NCBI RefSeq assembly: GCF_040655075.1
Contig: NZ_JBFAJC010000044.1
Span: 26,189 to 90,188, forward strand
DNA from: Actinoallomurus sp040655075
GTDB lineage: Bacteria > Actinomycetota > Actinomycetes > Streptosporangiales > Streptosporangiaceae
Direction of reading: 5' to 3'
Length of the DNA stretch: 64,000 bases
Shown here: piece after piece, positions 31,656 to 40,287 of the stretch
Layout of the letters: the number at the start of each line of letters is the position of its first letter
Numbering within the stretch: the stretch's first letter is position 1
The notes under the pieces: generated by a model
Told to the model about the DNA's origin: nothing
Database searches by the model: none
What the model saw: the letters and a program-made list of their open reading frames with translations, nothing else
Made by a program: the position numbers and the translations under genes

Positions 31656-33740
31656 TCACGGGTCGTCGGTGAGGGCGTAGGTGAGGGCTCGGTCGATGGG
31701 GAGCCGGACGCCCTCGTCGAAGAGCTTGGCGTACGTGTCCTCGCCCAGCGCCGTCCGGGTGCGTTGCTCACAGAGCCGGTGGTCGGCGGCCAAGTGCCGC
31801 TGGGTCAGGGGCGCCGCGGTGAACCGCCAGATCGCTTGGGCGCAACCGAGCAGCCGGGCGGCGCCTTCGAAGTCGTGGCGGGTGCCGGCATCCCAGGCGA
31901 GGACTTCCAGGCAGTGGGCGATGCCCCACCCGTCGATGTGGGGGGAGACCCGGAGCCTTTCCCGGGCCAGCCAGGTCGCCCGCTCGCGGTCGCCGATCAA
32001 CCAGTTGGCGACACCGCACAGCCCCAGGGACCGGGCGTACGTCATCGGTGCGCCGGCCCGATCCGCCATCTCCAGGCACTGCTCGCCGAAGACCCGGGAA
32101 CGGTCGGCCTCGCCGAGGAGCGCGGTGCCGTACGTCAGGAAACGCAGGGTCATCCACACGCCCACGCGGTCATCGAGTGCCCGCAGGCGGGTGAGGGCGT
32201 CCTCCAAGAAGGCCACGGCGCGGTGCAGATCGCCGCAGAAGAACGCGTGCATGCCGCGGAGCATCGTGGCATTGGCCCAGGCCGACTCGTCGCCCAGGCG
32301 TTCGGCCAGGGCGAGGCACTGGTCGATCAGCGACCGTGCCGTCTCCCATTCGGCCACCAGGAGAGCCAGCCATCCGTTCACCCAGAGGGCCTTGGCCCGT
32401 GTCGGGCTCGGCTCGGGGTTGAGGGACAGGGTCCGGTCGAGCCAATACCGTCCCTCCTGATGGCGGACCGCCGTGGTCCAGTAAGGCCACAGGGAGCAGG
32501 CGATCCGCAGCCCGTCGCCTGCCTGACCGGGCTCGCTGACGCAGAACTCCAATGCGGATCGCACGTTGGAGTAATCACCCCCCAGCCGGTCGAACCCCTC
32601 CAGTTCCTCTGCGCTCAGGAACCGGCGTTCCGACTGCCGGGCCACCTCCGCGAAGTGATCCCGGTGGCGCGTCCGCACCGCCCTGGCCTGACCGGAACGA
32701 GTCAGTCGCTGGGTGCCGTACTCGCGGATCGGCTCCAGCATCCGGTACCGGGCGACCTGCGCGGCCGGTGAGGAGACCAGCACCGACTTGTCGACCAGGC
32801 CCGCGAGGAGCGTGAGCACGTCCACGTCTTCGATCCCGTCGCCGGAACAGACCTGCTCGGCGGCGCCGATGTCGAAGCCGCCGCTGAACACCGATGCCCG
32901 CATCCACAACTGTTGCTCCGCCTTCGAACACAGGTGGAAGCTCCAGTCGATCGCCGCCTGCATCGTCTGGAGCCGTGGCGTCGCCATCTGCGCCCCCGCG
33001 CCCAGGGCCTGCAACGAGTGTTCGCCGAGCCGAGCCAGGATCGCCTCGACGGGCATGGCCCGCACCCGTACGGCGGCCAGTTCGATCGCCAGGGGGATGC
33101 CGTCCAGGCGCCGGCAGATCTCGGCCACCTCCCCACGGCTCGCCGCGGTGACGGCGAAGCCCGGGAGCGCGGAGGCCGCACGCTCGGCGAACAGCCGTAC
33201 CGCATCGCTGCGCCCCGGCGCGCCCTCCTCGTCCGGCGGGACCGGCAACGGCGGCAACTCCACGAGCCACTCCCCGCCCGCGTGCAGCGCCTGCCGGCTG
33301 GTCGCCAGGATCCGCAACCCGGGAGCGGCCTGCAGTAGCTCGGTCACCAGGACCGCACAGGAGTCCACCAGGTGCTCGCAGTTGTCCAGCACCAGCAGAA
33401 GATCCTTCTCCGCCAGGAAACGCGCCAGGACCTCCTGTACGGCACAACCCGACTCACCGGGCACGCCGACCGCGTCCCCGACCGTCTGGGCCAAGAACCG
33501 TGCGTCCTTCAGCGCGGCCAGCTCCACCAGCCGTACACCGTCGGCGAACGAACTCGCCGACTGCCGCGCCACCCGCTGCGCCAGCCGGGTCTTGCCGACC
33601 CCTGGTCCACCGGTCACGGTCACCAGCCGATGCCGCCGGACGAGCCGCTTCACCAGACTGATCTCGCGCCCGCGGCCCACGAAACTGGTCAGATCAACGG
33701 GAAGGTTCCCCGCCGGGTATGCCGAATGGGAACCTGCCAT
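31656..33740 (-). CDS. STAND/NB-ARC ATPase resembling a LuxR regulator without its HTH
   Basis: A 694-residue signal-transduction ATPase. After LTSFVGRGREISLVKRLV comes Walker A (VTGGPGVGKTRLAQ, about 43-56), Walker B (LLLVLDNCEHLVDS, about 116-129) and RILATSRQAL. The winged-helix/arm region has CRRLDGIPLAIELAAVR and LVSSPAAQVARYRMLEPIRE. From about residue 340 there are TPR-like helices to the end. Homologous LuxR-type regulators carry a DNA-binding HTH after this point, but here the protein stops at DRALTYALTDDP. It may act through a partner protein. It starts at ATG 33740, with no operon neighbour on the same strand. Confidence 0.88.
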   Translation of the reverse strand: MAGSHSAYPAGNLPVDLTSFVGRGREISLVKRLVRRHRLVTVTGGPGVGKTRLAQRVARQSASSFADGVRLVELAALKDARFLAQTVGDAVGVPGESGCAVQEVLARFLAEKDLLLVLDNCEHLVDSCAVLVTELLQAAPGLRILATSRQALHAGGEWLVELPPLPVPPDEEGAPGRSDAVRLFAERAASALPGFAVTAASRGEVAEICRRLDGIPLAIELAAVRVRAMPVEAILARLGEHSLQALGAGAQMATPRLQTMQAAIDWSFHLCSKAEQQLWMRASVFSGGFDIGAAEQVCSGDGIEDVDVLTLLAGLVDKSVLVSSPAAQVARYRMLEPIREYGTQRLTRSGQARAVRTRHRDHFAEVARQSERRFLSAEELEGFDRLGGDYSNVRSALEFCVSEPGQAGDGLRIACSLWPYWTTAVRHQEGRYWLDRTLSLNPEPSPTRAKALWVNGWLALLVAEWETARSLIDQCLALAERLGDESAWANATMLRGMHAFFCGDLHRAVAFLEDALTRLRALDDRVGVWMTLRFLTYGTALLGEADRSRVFGEQCLEMADRAGAPMTYARSLGLCGVANWLIGDRERATWLARERLRVSPHIDGWGIAHCLEVLAWDAGTRHDFEGAARLLGCAQAIWRFTAAPLTQRHLAADHRLCEQRTRTALGEDTYAKLFDEGVRLPIDRALTYALTDDP

Positions 33741-33983
33741 GGCAGCCCCCTCCCCCCAGCAGTCAATCTAATCCCCATCTCCGGGAGTACGACAGGTTGC
33801 CCATCGCCACCCGTCGTTGACCTGCCGGTACACCGGATGCGCCACGGCGTCCTGGACCTTGGGGGTCCGACATGGGCGAGGTGGCGATCAGCGCTCCGGA
33901 GATCTTGATTTGGGGTCTTCGGCGGCGATGAGTTTCGCCGGAGCTCGCGGTCATACGTGGTGAACCCGCGAGGAGGAGACACC
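33741..33983. other. Divergent intergenic region
   Basis: About 240 bases between the STAND ATPase and VOC genes, presumably with both promoters. No reading frame or element could be supported. Confidence 0.4.
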
Positions 33984-34355
33984 ATGAGCGACACGACGCG
34001 CATCGTCGAGGTGGGGACCGTCGGGATCCCCGTCACGGACCAAGAGCGAGCCCTCGACTTCTACGTCGGCATCCTCGGCTTTGAGAAGCGACGGGACGTC
34101 CCGTTCGGACCCGCCCGCTGGATCGAGGTGGCGCCGCCGGGAGCGGCCACGACCATCGCGCTCGTTCCCGCGGATTCGGGAGTGCCGACCGGCATCCGCC
34201 TCACGACCCACGACACCGACGCCGACCACGCGAACCTGCGGGAACACGGCGTCGACACGGATCCGGAGGTCATCCGCATGGGAAGCGCGGTGCCGCCGAT
34301 GTTCACCCTGCGGGACCCCGATGGGAACACCCTCGTCGTCATCGGCTCGGCCTGA
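33984..34355 (+). CDS. VOC family (glyoxalase/dioxygenase-like) protein
   Basis: A 123-residue vicinal-oxygen-chelate protein made of two beta-alpha-beta-beta-beta modules: VEVGTVGIPVTDQERALDFY with GILGFEKRRDVPFGP, then GIRLTTHDTDADHANL and FTLRDPDGNTLVVIG. The ATG is preceded by GAGGAGGAG at an ideal distance. Members act as glyoxalases, dioxygenases or drug-binding proteins, so the specific reaction is unknown. A DUF1905 gene follows 31 bases downstream and is probably co-transcribed. Confidence 0.88.
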   Translation: MSDTTRIVEVGTVGIPVTDQERALDFYVGILGFEKRRDVPFGPARWIEVAPPGAATTIALVPADSGVPTGIRLTTHDTDADHANLREHGVDTDPEVIRMGSAVPPMFTLRDPDGNTLVVIGSA

Positions 34356-34386
34356 ACCGCCGCCCGGTCTGTCAATGGAGGAAGCA

Positions 34387-34659
34387 ATGCTCGACACGGA
34401 ATTCACGGCGAAGCTGGTGAAGAGCCCGAACAAAGGCGGCTGGACGTTCGTCGTCTGGCCCGACTCGGTCGAGTTCTTCGGGACACGAGGTCTCGTCAAG
34501 GTCCGGGGTACGGTCGACGGCCATCCGTTCCGCAGCTCGTTCATGGCGATGGGCGACGGCACGCACAAGCTGCCCGTCGCCGCGGAGGTGCGCAAGGCGA
34601 TCGGTAAAGAGGCCGGAGACGTCGTGACGATCCGCCTCGAGGCGCGGATCAAGAGCTGA
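34387..34659 (+). CDS. DUF1905 domain protein
   Basis: A 90-residue protein covering a full DUF1905 beta-barrel (FTAKLVKSPNKGGWTFVVWP, KVRGTVDGHPFRSSFMAMGD, GTHKLPVAAEVRKAIGKEAG, VVTIRLEA). The ATG at 34387 follows GGAGGAAGC, six bases after the GGAGG core. It follows the VOC gene closely. DUF1905 proteins are of unknown function and often come fused to YdeI-type domains, which are absent here. Confidence 0.88.
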   Translation: MLDTEFTAKLVKSPNKGGWTFVVWPDSVEFFGTRGLVKVRGTVDGHPFRSSFMAMGDGTHKLPVAAEVRKAIGKEAGDVVTIRLEARIKS

Positions 34660-34764
34660 GCCCGGATCCGCGCCTCCGGACGGGCACTTCGCGCGAAGGC
34701 GGGCCCGGCCGTAACGTGTCCGCTGCCGATACCGAAGGCGTACGGCTCACAGGAGGTGCTCAGG

Positions 34765-34971
34765 GTGGCGGACGACGAGGTCGCACAGACCTTCAAGGAG
34801 ATCGACTACGACGGCGATGGCTACATCACCGCGATGGAGTTCAAGCTCGCCATGACCAGGCGCCACGAGGCGGTCAGCGGTGACGAGATCAACTCGATCT
34901 TCGCCCACGCCGATGACGACGGAGACGGGCGCATCAACCTCGCGGAGTTCGCCAAGGCTTGGAATGCCTGA
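34765..34971 (+). CDS. Two-EF-hand calcium-binding protein
   Basis: A 68-residue acidic protein with two canonical EF-hand loops: DYDGDGYITAMEF and DADDDGDGRINLAEF, both with Asp/Gly/Glu at the Ca2+-ligand positions. GTG 34765 follows AGGAGG by eight bases. It resembles the small calcium-binding proteins of Streptomyces (CabC-like) that buffer calcium during aerial growth. A 19-bp perfect inverted repeat follows the stop. Confidence 0.92.
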   Translation: MADDEVAQTFKEIDYDGDGYITAMEFKLAMTRRHEAVSGDEINSIFAHADDDGDGRINLAEFAKAWNA

Positions 34972-34979
34972 TGCCGCGT

Positions 34980-35035
34980 ACTGACCGTTGGCGATCGCAG
35001 CGCCTCTCTGGAGCCGGCGATCGCCAACGGTCAGT
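34980..35035. terminator. Large perfect inverted repeat, likely terminator
   Basis: Bases 34980-34998 (ACTGACCGTTGGCGATCGC) pair perfectly with 35017-35035 around an 18-base loop. The stem begins nine bases after the EF-hand gene's stop codon. It is much longer than the other hairpins in the window and lacks a T-run. Confidence 0.7.
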
Positions 35036-35138
35036 GGGGTCATCGGCGCTGGGGTTTAACGCCCGGTAAGACCGTCCCTCCTTCGCCGTCAAGATCGTTA
35101 CCATGCCGCGTATCAAGGACGATCTTGAAGGAGGTCGG

Positions 35139-35498
35139 ATGAACGTACGCGTCAAGGCCGCTCTGGTCGCGGCGACCGCAGCCACCGTCGTCGGCGGGCT
35201 CGCCCTTCCCGCGAACGCGGGCACGTACCAGGCGGAGACGGTCCACGGGAGCTTCTCGTGCGGCGGGGGTTCAAAGCAGACGCTCAACTACTCCTACGCG
35301 CGCGGTAACGTCACGGTGACCGTGTACTACAACAACCACTGCTCGCACGCGATGCACATCGCCGGTGACAAACAGACCAGTCGCGGGACGATCGAGCAGT
35401 TCGGCTGCTTCACGGCGCCGGCGTACAAGAAGAGCAAGCACGTCTTCCGGGTGAACGGCACCGACTTCTCCGACGTCAACCTGGTTAAGCACTGCTGA
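35139..35498 (+). CDS. Small secreted cysteine-containing protein, unknown family
   Basis: A 119-residue exported protein. ATG 35139 has GAAGGAGG upstream. The signal peptide MNVRVKAALVAATAATVVGG ends near PANAG-TYQAE. The mature protein of ~90 residues has four cysteines (FSCGGG, NNHCSHA, FGCFTA, and VKHC at the very end), which could form two disulfides, and many Tyr/Lys/Thr. I do not recognise the family. Confidence 0.7.
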   Translation: MNVRVKAALVAATAATVVGGLALPANAGTYQAETVHGSFSCGGGSKQTLNYSYARGNVTVTVYYNNHCSHAMHIAGDKQTSRGTIEQFGCFTAPAYKKSKHVFRVNGTDFSDVNLVKHC

Positions 35499-36018
35499 TC
35501 GGTATGACCCGACGGTGATTCTGCGCACCGGACGGCGCAGGATCGACCCGCCCCGCTCGACCGTCGGGGCGCCGACGGCCCGATTCCCGCCTTACGGGTC
35601 GGCCGGTCATCGTCATGGACCTCGCGACGCGGCGTCGCTTCGCCGGGCGTCCCGGACCTCGACTTCCCGTACGTTCCTCTCTCGGGTTTCGCCGACGCGC
35701 CCTGGGCCGAACTCTTGGCGCGACACTGACCCGTCGCCATCCCGCGACGCTCGCCGGGGGCCTTCGGCGCTGGGATCCTTGGGCTCTCGTCACAACAACC
35801 CGCAACCCCCCGAAGAGGTCCTTAATGGCTTCATTCGGGATATTTCGGGCATTAAGGGATTCTTTTGCGGTGTTGTTCGTTGCTGAAACGGCGACCGCGC
35901 CACACCGCGGTCGTACGGCCGTTCGTGTTCCTCCGGTCGTACGGCGAACCAAGCGGGTGCCCAGCGGGTCTCCCTTGGTAAAGGATCTAGGCTGTCAAGC
36001 TGGGACACAGGAGTGCAT
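35499..36018. other. Intergenic region before the LCP cluster
   Basis: About 520 bases with no supported gene; several overlapping frames here lack family similarity and ribosome sites. Two hairpins near its left end (35521-35540 and 35561-35578) may terminate the secreted-protein transcript. An AT-richer stretch at about 35810-35890 is a possible promoter zone for the first LCP gene. Confidence 0.45.
35521..35578 (+). terminator. Hairpins after the secreted protein gene
   Basis: CTGCGC/GCGCAG at 35521-35540 and CCGTCGG/CCGACGG at 35561-35578, the latter with a GGCG loop. They lie 23 and 63 bases after the stop. Confidence 0.45.
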
Positions 36019-38397
36019 ATGGGACAACGCGCGGTCGATGCCGTCTCCGACGGCGGGGAGGACACCGCCACCGGTGACACCGAGGGCGACGCCACGGCCG
36101 AGGACGCCGAGGGCGACGCCACGGGCCGGGACCAGGAGGACGGCTCCACCGCGGGTGGCTCCGGTGGCGGAGTCGCTGCCGAGAGAGACGAGGCCGACGC
36201 CACGGCAGGGGCCGTACCCGTAGAGACGGGGGCGGCGGCGAAACGCGAGCCGGTCGTCGCCGACGGTCGACGCGGCGCGCTCGCCGGCGACGGTATCTCC
36301 GTCGTGATGGCCGCGGCGGCGAAGAAGCGCCTCCCGGCCGCCGTGAACACCGGTAACGGCGCGCGGGTCGCGACCCCGGCCGATGAGAGCCCTGACGCGG
36401 TCGCCGGCGACGGTGCGGGCGCCCCCGATGCGACCGAGGAGAAGGCCGCCCCGGCCGCCGGCGGCGGTAAGCCGGGTGCGAGCGCGGCTGCCAGTGGCGA
36501 GGCGGCCGGTGAAGGCGCGGTCGCGGACGGCGGGGACGCTCCTGCGCTGGATGACAACGTGGTCGCGGACGGCGGTGGCGCTCCTGTGGCCGATGACGAC
36601 GCCGTCACGGACGGCCGGGACGCACTGGCGGCCGATGGCGGTCCGGACGCCGCCGTCCCCGACGATGGTGGCGCTCCCGCGGTCGGTGGGGAAGCGGCTT
36701 CGGGCGAGGACGGTTCGGATGCCGCCGTGGCGGAGCCGGGTTCGGAGGCCGTCGCCGATGACGGCGCCGAGGCGGCGCTCCAGGACGCAGGCCCGGCGGA
36801 CGGGGACGCGGCAGTCGGCGGGAGGTCCCGCCGGGGGCTCGGGTCCGCGCTGGGGCTGACGGTCGCCTCGGCCGTGGTCTGGGGCGTGGCGCACATCTGG
36901 GCCGGGCGTCGTGTCGCCGGATTCCTCCTCATGGGGCTGTTCGCGATCATCGTTGGCGGGGGAGTCGCCGTCGGCCTGCTCTACCAGCATGATCTCAAGC
37001 AGATCGCGGTCCAGCGGGACTGGCTCGCCGGCATCACCGGCGGCATCCTGGCACTCGCGCTCGTCTGGGCCGTCATCGTCGTCCGCTCGTACCAGGTCGT
37101 ACGGCCCCGGGGCATGGCCCGTACGGCGCGGGTCCTCGCCGGCGCGCTGGTCGTCGTGCTCGCCGTCGGCGTGTGCTCGCCGCTCGTCTGGGCCGCGCGC
37201 AGCACGTACACCCTGCGGGACACGATCGGCACGATCTTTCATGGCGACGAGGCGCGGCCGCAGCCGCCCGTCAACATGGACGACCCGTGGAAGGACAAGC
37301 CGCGGGTCAACATCCTGCTTCTCGGCGGCGACGGGGCCGGTGACCGCGTCGGCGTCCGTACGGACAGCATGACGGTCGCGAGCGTCGACACCAAGACCGG
37401 GAACACGGTGCTGTTCAGCCTGCCCCGGAACCTCCAGCACTTCCCGATGATCCCGAGGCTGCGCTCCCGCTGGCCCGACGGGTTCACCGGGGTCGGCGCG
37501 CCGGGTGACGAAGGGCTGCTGAACGAGCTGTTCCAGGACGCCGAGGACGACCCCTCGCTCGTACCCGGCTTCGACAAGGGACGCCGGGGACCGGAACTGG
37601 TCCGGGAGGAGATCTCGTACCTCATCGGCCAGCCGATCGACTACTACATCCTCGTGAACCTGTTCGGCTTCGCCGACATCGTCGACGCGATCGGCGGGGT
37701 CAAGGTGCACATCGCCCAGGACATCCCGTTCGGCGGCCCGGAGGACGGCAGCGCGCCGACCGGGGTCCTCAAGGCCGGCGACCGCGAGCTGAGCGGCAAG
37801 GAGGCGCTGTGGTTCGGGCGTTCACGCACCGCCAGCAGCGACTTCGTCCGCATGGGCCGGCAGAAGTGCCTGATGAAGGCGATCGCCGAGCAGGCCGATC
37901 CGCAGCGGGTGCTGACGCGGTTCCAGCAGCTCGCCGCCGCCGCGAAGAAGACGATCTCGGCGAACATCCCGGCCGAGCTGCTGCCCGCCCTCATCAAGCT
38001 GTCGAGCACGGTGAAGCACGGCGCGCAGATCGGGAGCCTGATGTTCGTGCCGCCGGAGTTCCACGTCGTCCGGCCGGACGTCGGCGTCATGCGGCGCGCG
38101 GTCACGAACGCGATCGCGGCCAGTGAGGCGGGCTCGGCCACGGCCTCGCCGAATCCCGAGGCGTCGGCTTCGGCGCAGCCCTCCGGCGTCTCCGCGGCGC
38201 CGGGTGCGTCCAGCGGTCCGTCGTCGGCGCCGACCGCGGAGGCGTCTCCGGCAGGCTCGGGTAGTGCGGCGTCGCCTGCGGGGTCTCCGGGCGACTCGGC
38301 GACTCCGAGCGCAGGTGACCAGCCGTCCGCGGGCGCGTCGCCCAGTGCCCGTGCCAAGGACAAAGCGGTCTCGCTGACGGCCGCCTGCGGAGGTTAG
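36019..38397 (+). CDS. LytR-CpsA-Psr family protein with very long acidic N-terminal tail
   Basis: A 792-residue LCP phosphotransferase that would attach a lipid-linked glycopolymer to peptidoglycan. The first ~270 residues are a low-complexity, Asp/Ala/Gly-rich cytosolic segment with degenerate GGAP/ADDG units. Then come transmembrane helices around 275-385 (LTVASAVVWGVAHIWAGRR, VLAGALVVVLAVGVCSPLVW) and the extracellular LCP domain. That domain has RVNILLLGGDGAGDRVGVRT (Arg/Asp cluster), SMTVASVDTKTGNTVLFSLP, and FVRMGRQKCLM. The tail is Ser/Pro/Ala-rich and ends VSLTAACGG. The ATG at 36019 follows AGGAG. It is the first of three LCP genes in a row. Confidence 0.9.
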   Translation: MGQRAVDAVSDGGEDTATGDTEGDATAEDAEGDATGRDQEDGSTAGGSGGGVAAERDEADATAGAVPVETGAAAKREPVVADGRRGALAGDGISVVMAAAAKKRLPAAVNTGNGARVATPADESPDAVAGDGAGAPDATEEKAAPAAGGGKPGASAAASGEAAGEGAVADGGDAPALDDNVVADGGGAPVADDDAVTDGRDALAADGGPDAAVPDDGGAPAVGGEAASGEDGSDAAVAEPGSEAVADDGAEAALQDAGPADGDAAVGGRSRRGLGSALGLTVASAVVWGVAHIWAGRRVAGFLLMGLFAIIVGGGVAVGLLYQHDLKQIAVQRDWLAGITGGILALALVWAVIVVRSYQVVRPRGMARTARVLAGALVVVLAVGVCSPLVWAARSTYTLRDTIGTIFHGDEARPQPPVNMDDPWKDKPRVNILLLGGDGAGDRVGVRTDSMTVASVDTKTGNTVLFSLPRNLQHFPMIPRLRSRWPDGFTGVGAPGDEGLLNELFQDAEDDPSLVPGFDKGRRGPELVREEISYLIGQPIDYYILVNLFGFADIVDAIGGVKVHIAQDIPFGGPEDGSAPTGVLKAGDRELSGKEALWFGRSRTASSDFVRMGRQKCLMKAIAEQADPQRVLTRFQQLAAAAKKTISANIPAELLPALIKLSSTVKHGAQIGSLMFVPPEFHVVRPDVGVMRRAVTNAIAASEAGSATASPNPEASASAQPSGVSAAPGASSGPSSAPTAEASPAGSGSAASPAGSPGDSATPSAGDQPSAGASPSARAKDKAVSLTAACGG

Positions 38398-38652
38398 AGG
38401 TCACGCATATAGCGGCCATTCAACCGGTTTTCGTGAACTTTTACCGATTGCCACGATAAGCGGGGCCGTGTGCCTTACCTTGCTATCGGGGCAGGTGGGG
38501 GTCATGCGTCGGGTAGGATCCAGCAGTCAACGCCAATGGTCACTTACCGCGTATATTCAATCACTTTGCAAACCGATCGGTGGGGCCGCACGTCCCGGAT
38601 GGAGACGCGGCCGCAGTGAGCTGGGCTCGCGAGCAGAGGATCAGGAGACTTC
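38398..38652. other. Spacer before second LCP gene
   Basis: About 255 bases, AT-richer than average (CCACGATAAG, TATTCAATCACTTTGC). It probably contains the promoter of the second LCP gene. No gene is seen. Confidence 0.4.
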
Positions 38653-40170
38653 ATGGCACGACGTCAGCGTGGGGGGCGTGAGCCGATTCCGATCGCCGGT
38701 CTGTGGCGAGCATTGGGGCTGACGCTCGCCTCTGCGGTCGTGTGGGGTGTGGCCCACGTCTCGGCGGGCCGCCGGGCTGCGGGCTTCACCTTGATGGCGG
38801 TGCTGGCGCTCCTGGTGGGCGGGGGCGTGACGGCCGCGCTGGCGTTCCAGGAGAAGCTCAAGCAGATCGCCGTGCAGGGCGTCTGGCTGAACGTCCTCAC
38901 CGTGGCGATCCTGGCGCTGGCGCTGGCATGGGCGTCCGTCATCATCCGGTCGTACCAGGTGGTGCGCCCGCCGGGACTGCCGACGGCGATGCGCATCGCG
39001 TCGACGACGCTGGTCGTGGTGATGTCGGTGTTGATCTGCACGCCGTTCGTGTACGCGGCGAACACCACCTATGTGCTGCGGGACACACTGTCGAAGATCT
39101 TCCCCGGCGACGACAACTCGGGGCAGAAGGTCGACGCGGCCAATCCGTGGAAGAACATGCCGCGGGTCAACGTCCTGCTGCTGGGCGGTGACGCCGGCAA
39201 GGACCGCACCGGCATCCGTACCGACAGCATGACGGTCGCCAGCATCAACACCAAGACCGGGGACACGGTCCTGCTGAGCCTGCCCCGCAGCCTGCAGAAA
39301 TTCCAGCTGCCGCCCCGGCTGCGGTCCAAGTGGCCGTACGGCTACACCGGGGACGCGCCGAACCCGCAGCACCCGGGCAGCGAGGGTCTGCTCAACGAGC
39401 TGTACATCCAGGGCGAGCGGAACCCCCAGCTCGAGCCCGGATACAAGAAGGGGCAGCGCGGTCCACACCTGACCGAAGACGTGATCAGTTACCTCACCGG
39501 GCTGAAGATCCACTACTACGTGCTGGTCAACCTGGGCGGATTCAAGGACATCGTGGACGCCATCGGTGGTGTAAAGGTCCACATCGAAAAGCGGCTTCCG
39601 ATCGGCGGTGAGATCGTTAATGGCCGCCAGACCAAGCCGCCGACGGGCTACCTCCCCAAGGGCACCCACCACCTGAACGGCGAGCAGGCCCTGTGGTACG
39701 GCCGGTCCCGTGACGCCGACGACGACTTCCACCGGATGGACCGGCAGAAGTGCCTGCTGAAGGACATCGGCCAGCAGGCTGACGCCCAGAAGGTCGTCAC
39801 GCACTTCCAGCAGCTGGCCAAGGCCGCGACCAACACGATCTCCACCAACATCCCGTCCGCGCTGCTGCCGGCGCTTGTGAAGCTGTCCGGAAAGGTCAAG
39901 AACGGCGCTGACATCCACAGCCTCCCGTACAACCCGGACAAGATTCCCGGCTTCCACGTCTACGAGCCGAACGTCCAGATCATGCGGGCCGCGGCGGCCA
40001 AGGCGATCGCCGAAAGCGACAACCCGCAGAAGACGACGGCCACTCCGGCGGTCAGCCCGACAGTTAAGAAGAAGAACAAAAAGAAGTCGGCGAGCGTCTC
40101 ACCCAGTGGGTCGGCGACCGCCTCTCCAGGTTCGGGCGGCGCGGTCTCCCTGAAGAACGTCTGCGGCTGA
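38653..40170 (+). CDS. LytR-CpsA-Psr family protein, copy 2
   Basis: A 505-residue LCP protein with a short cytosolic start (ARRQRGGREPIPIAGLWRAL) and several transmembrane helices to about residue 140. The extracellular LCP domain has RVNVLLLGGDAGKDRTGIRT, SMTVASINTKTGDTVLLSLP, YVLVNLGGFKDIVDAIGGVK and DFHRMDRQKCLLKDIGQQ. A Lys/Ser-rich stalk leads to the C-terminal AVSLKNVCG. ATG follows CAGGAG. It is closely related to the next gene in both protein and nucleotide sequence, including the leader before the start codon. Confidence 0.93.
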   Translation: MARRQRGGREPIPIAGLWRALGLTLASAVVWGVAHVSAGRRAAGFTLMAVLALLVGGGVTAALAFQEKLKQIAVQGVWLNVLTVAILALALAWASVIIRSYQVVRPPGLPTAMRIASTTLVVVMSVLICTPFVYAANTTYVLRDTLSKIFPGDDNSGQKVDAANPWKNMPRVNVLLLGGDAGKDRTGIRTDSMTVASINTKTGDTVLLSLPRSLQKFQLPPRLRSKWPYGYTGDAPNPQHPGSEGLLNELYIQGERNPQLEPGYKKGQRGPHLTEDVISYLTGLKIHYYVLVNLGGFKDIVDAIGGVKVHIEKRLPIGGEIVNGRQTKPPTGYLPKGTHHLNGEQALWYGRSRDADDDFHRMDRQKCLLKDIGQQADAQKVVTHFQQLAKAATNTISTNIPSALLPALVKLSGKVKNGADIHSLPYNPDKIPGFHVYEPNVQIMRAAAAKAIAESDNPQKTTATPAVSPTVKKKNKKKSASVSPSGSATASPGSGGAVSLKNVCG

Positions 40171-40287
40171 GCCGCTCCTCACCGCGGACGTCCGGCCGAC
40201 CGGCATCGAAGGCCGGTCCGCCGGGCGGAACACGCGGAGCGGGCGTCGCGATGAGCGGCGTCCGCGACCAGAGGATCGGGAGAGTGC

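Noticed and set aside
33741..33983. Possible transposase remnant
   Set aside because: A minus-strand frame contains SPMSDPQGP, faintly like a transposase N-terminus, but nothing else supports an IS and no inverted ends are seen.
35790..37710. Large minus-strand frames across the LCP gene
   Set aside because: They mirror the repetitive acidic tail and membrane region of the LCP gene in other frames; translated sequence is low-complexity Ser/Pro/Ala or Arg/Val with no family.
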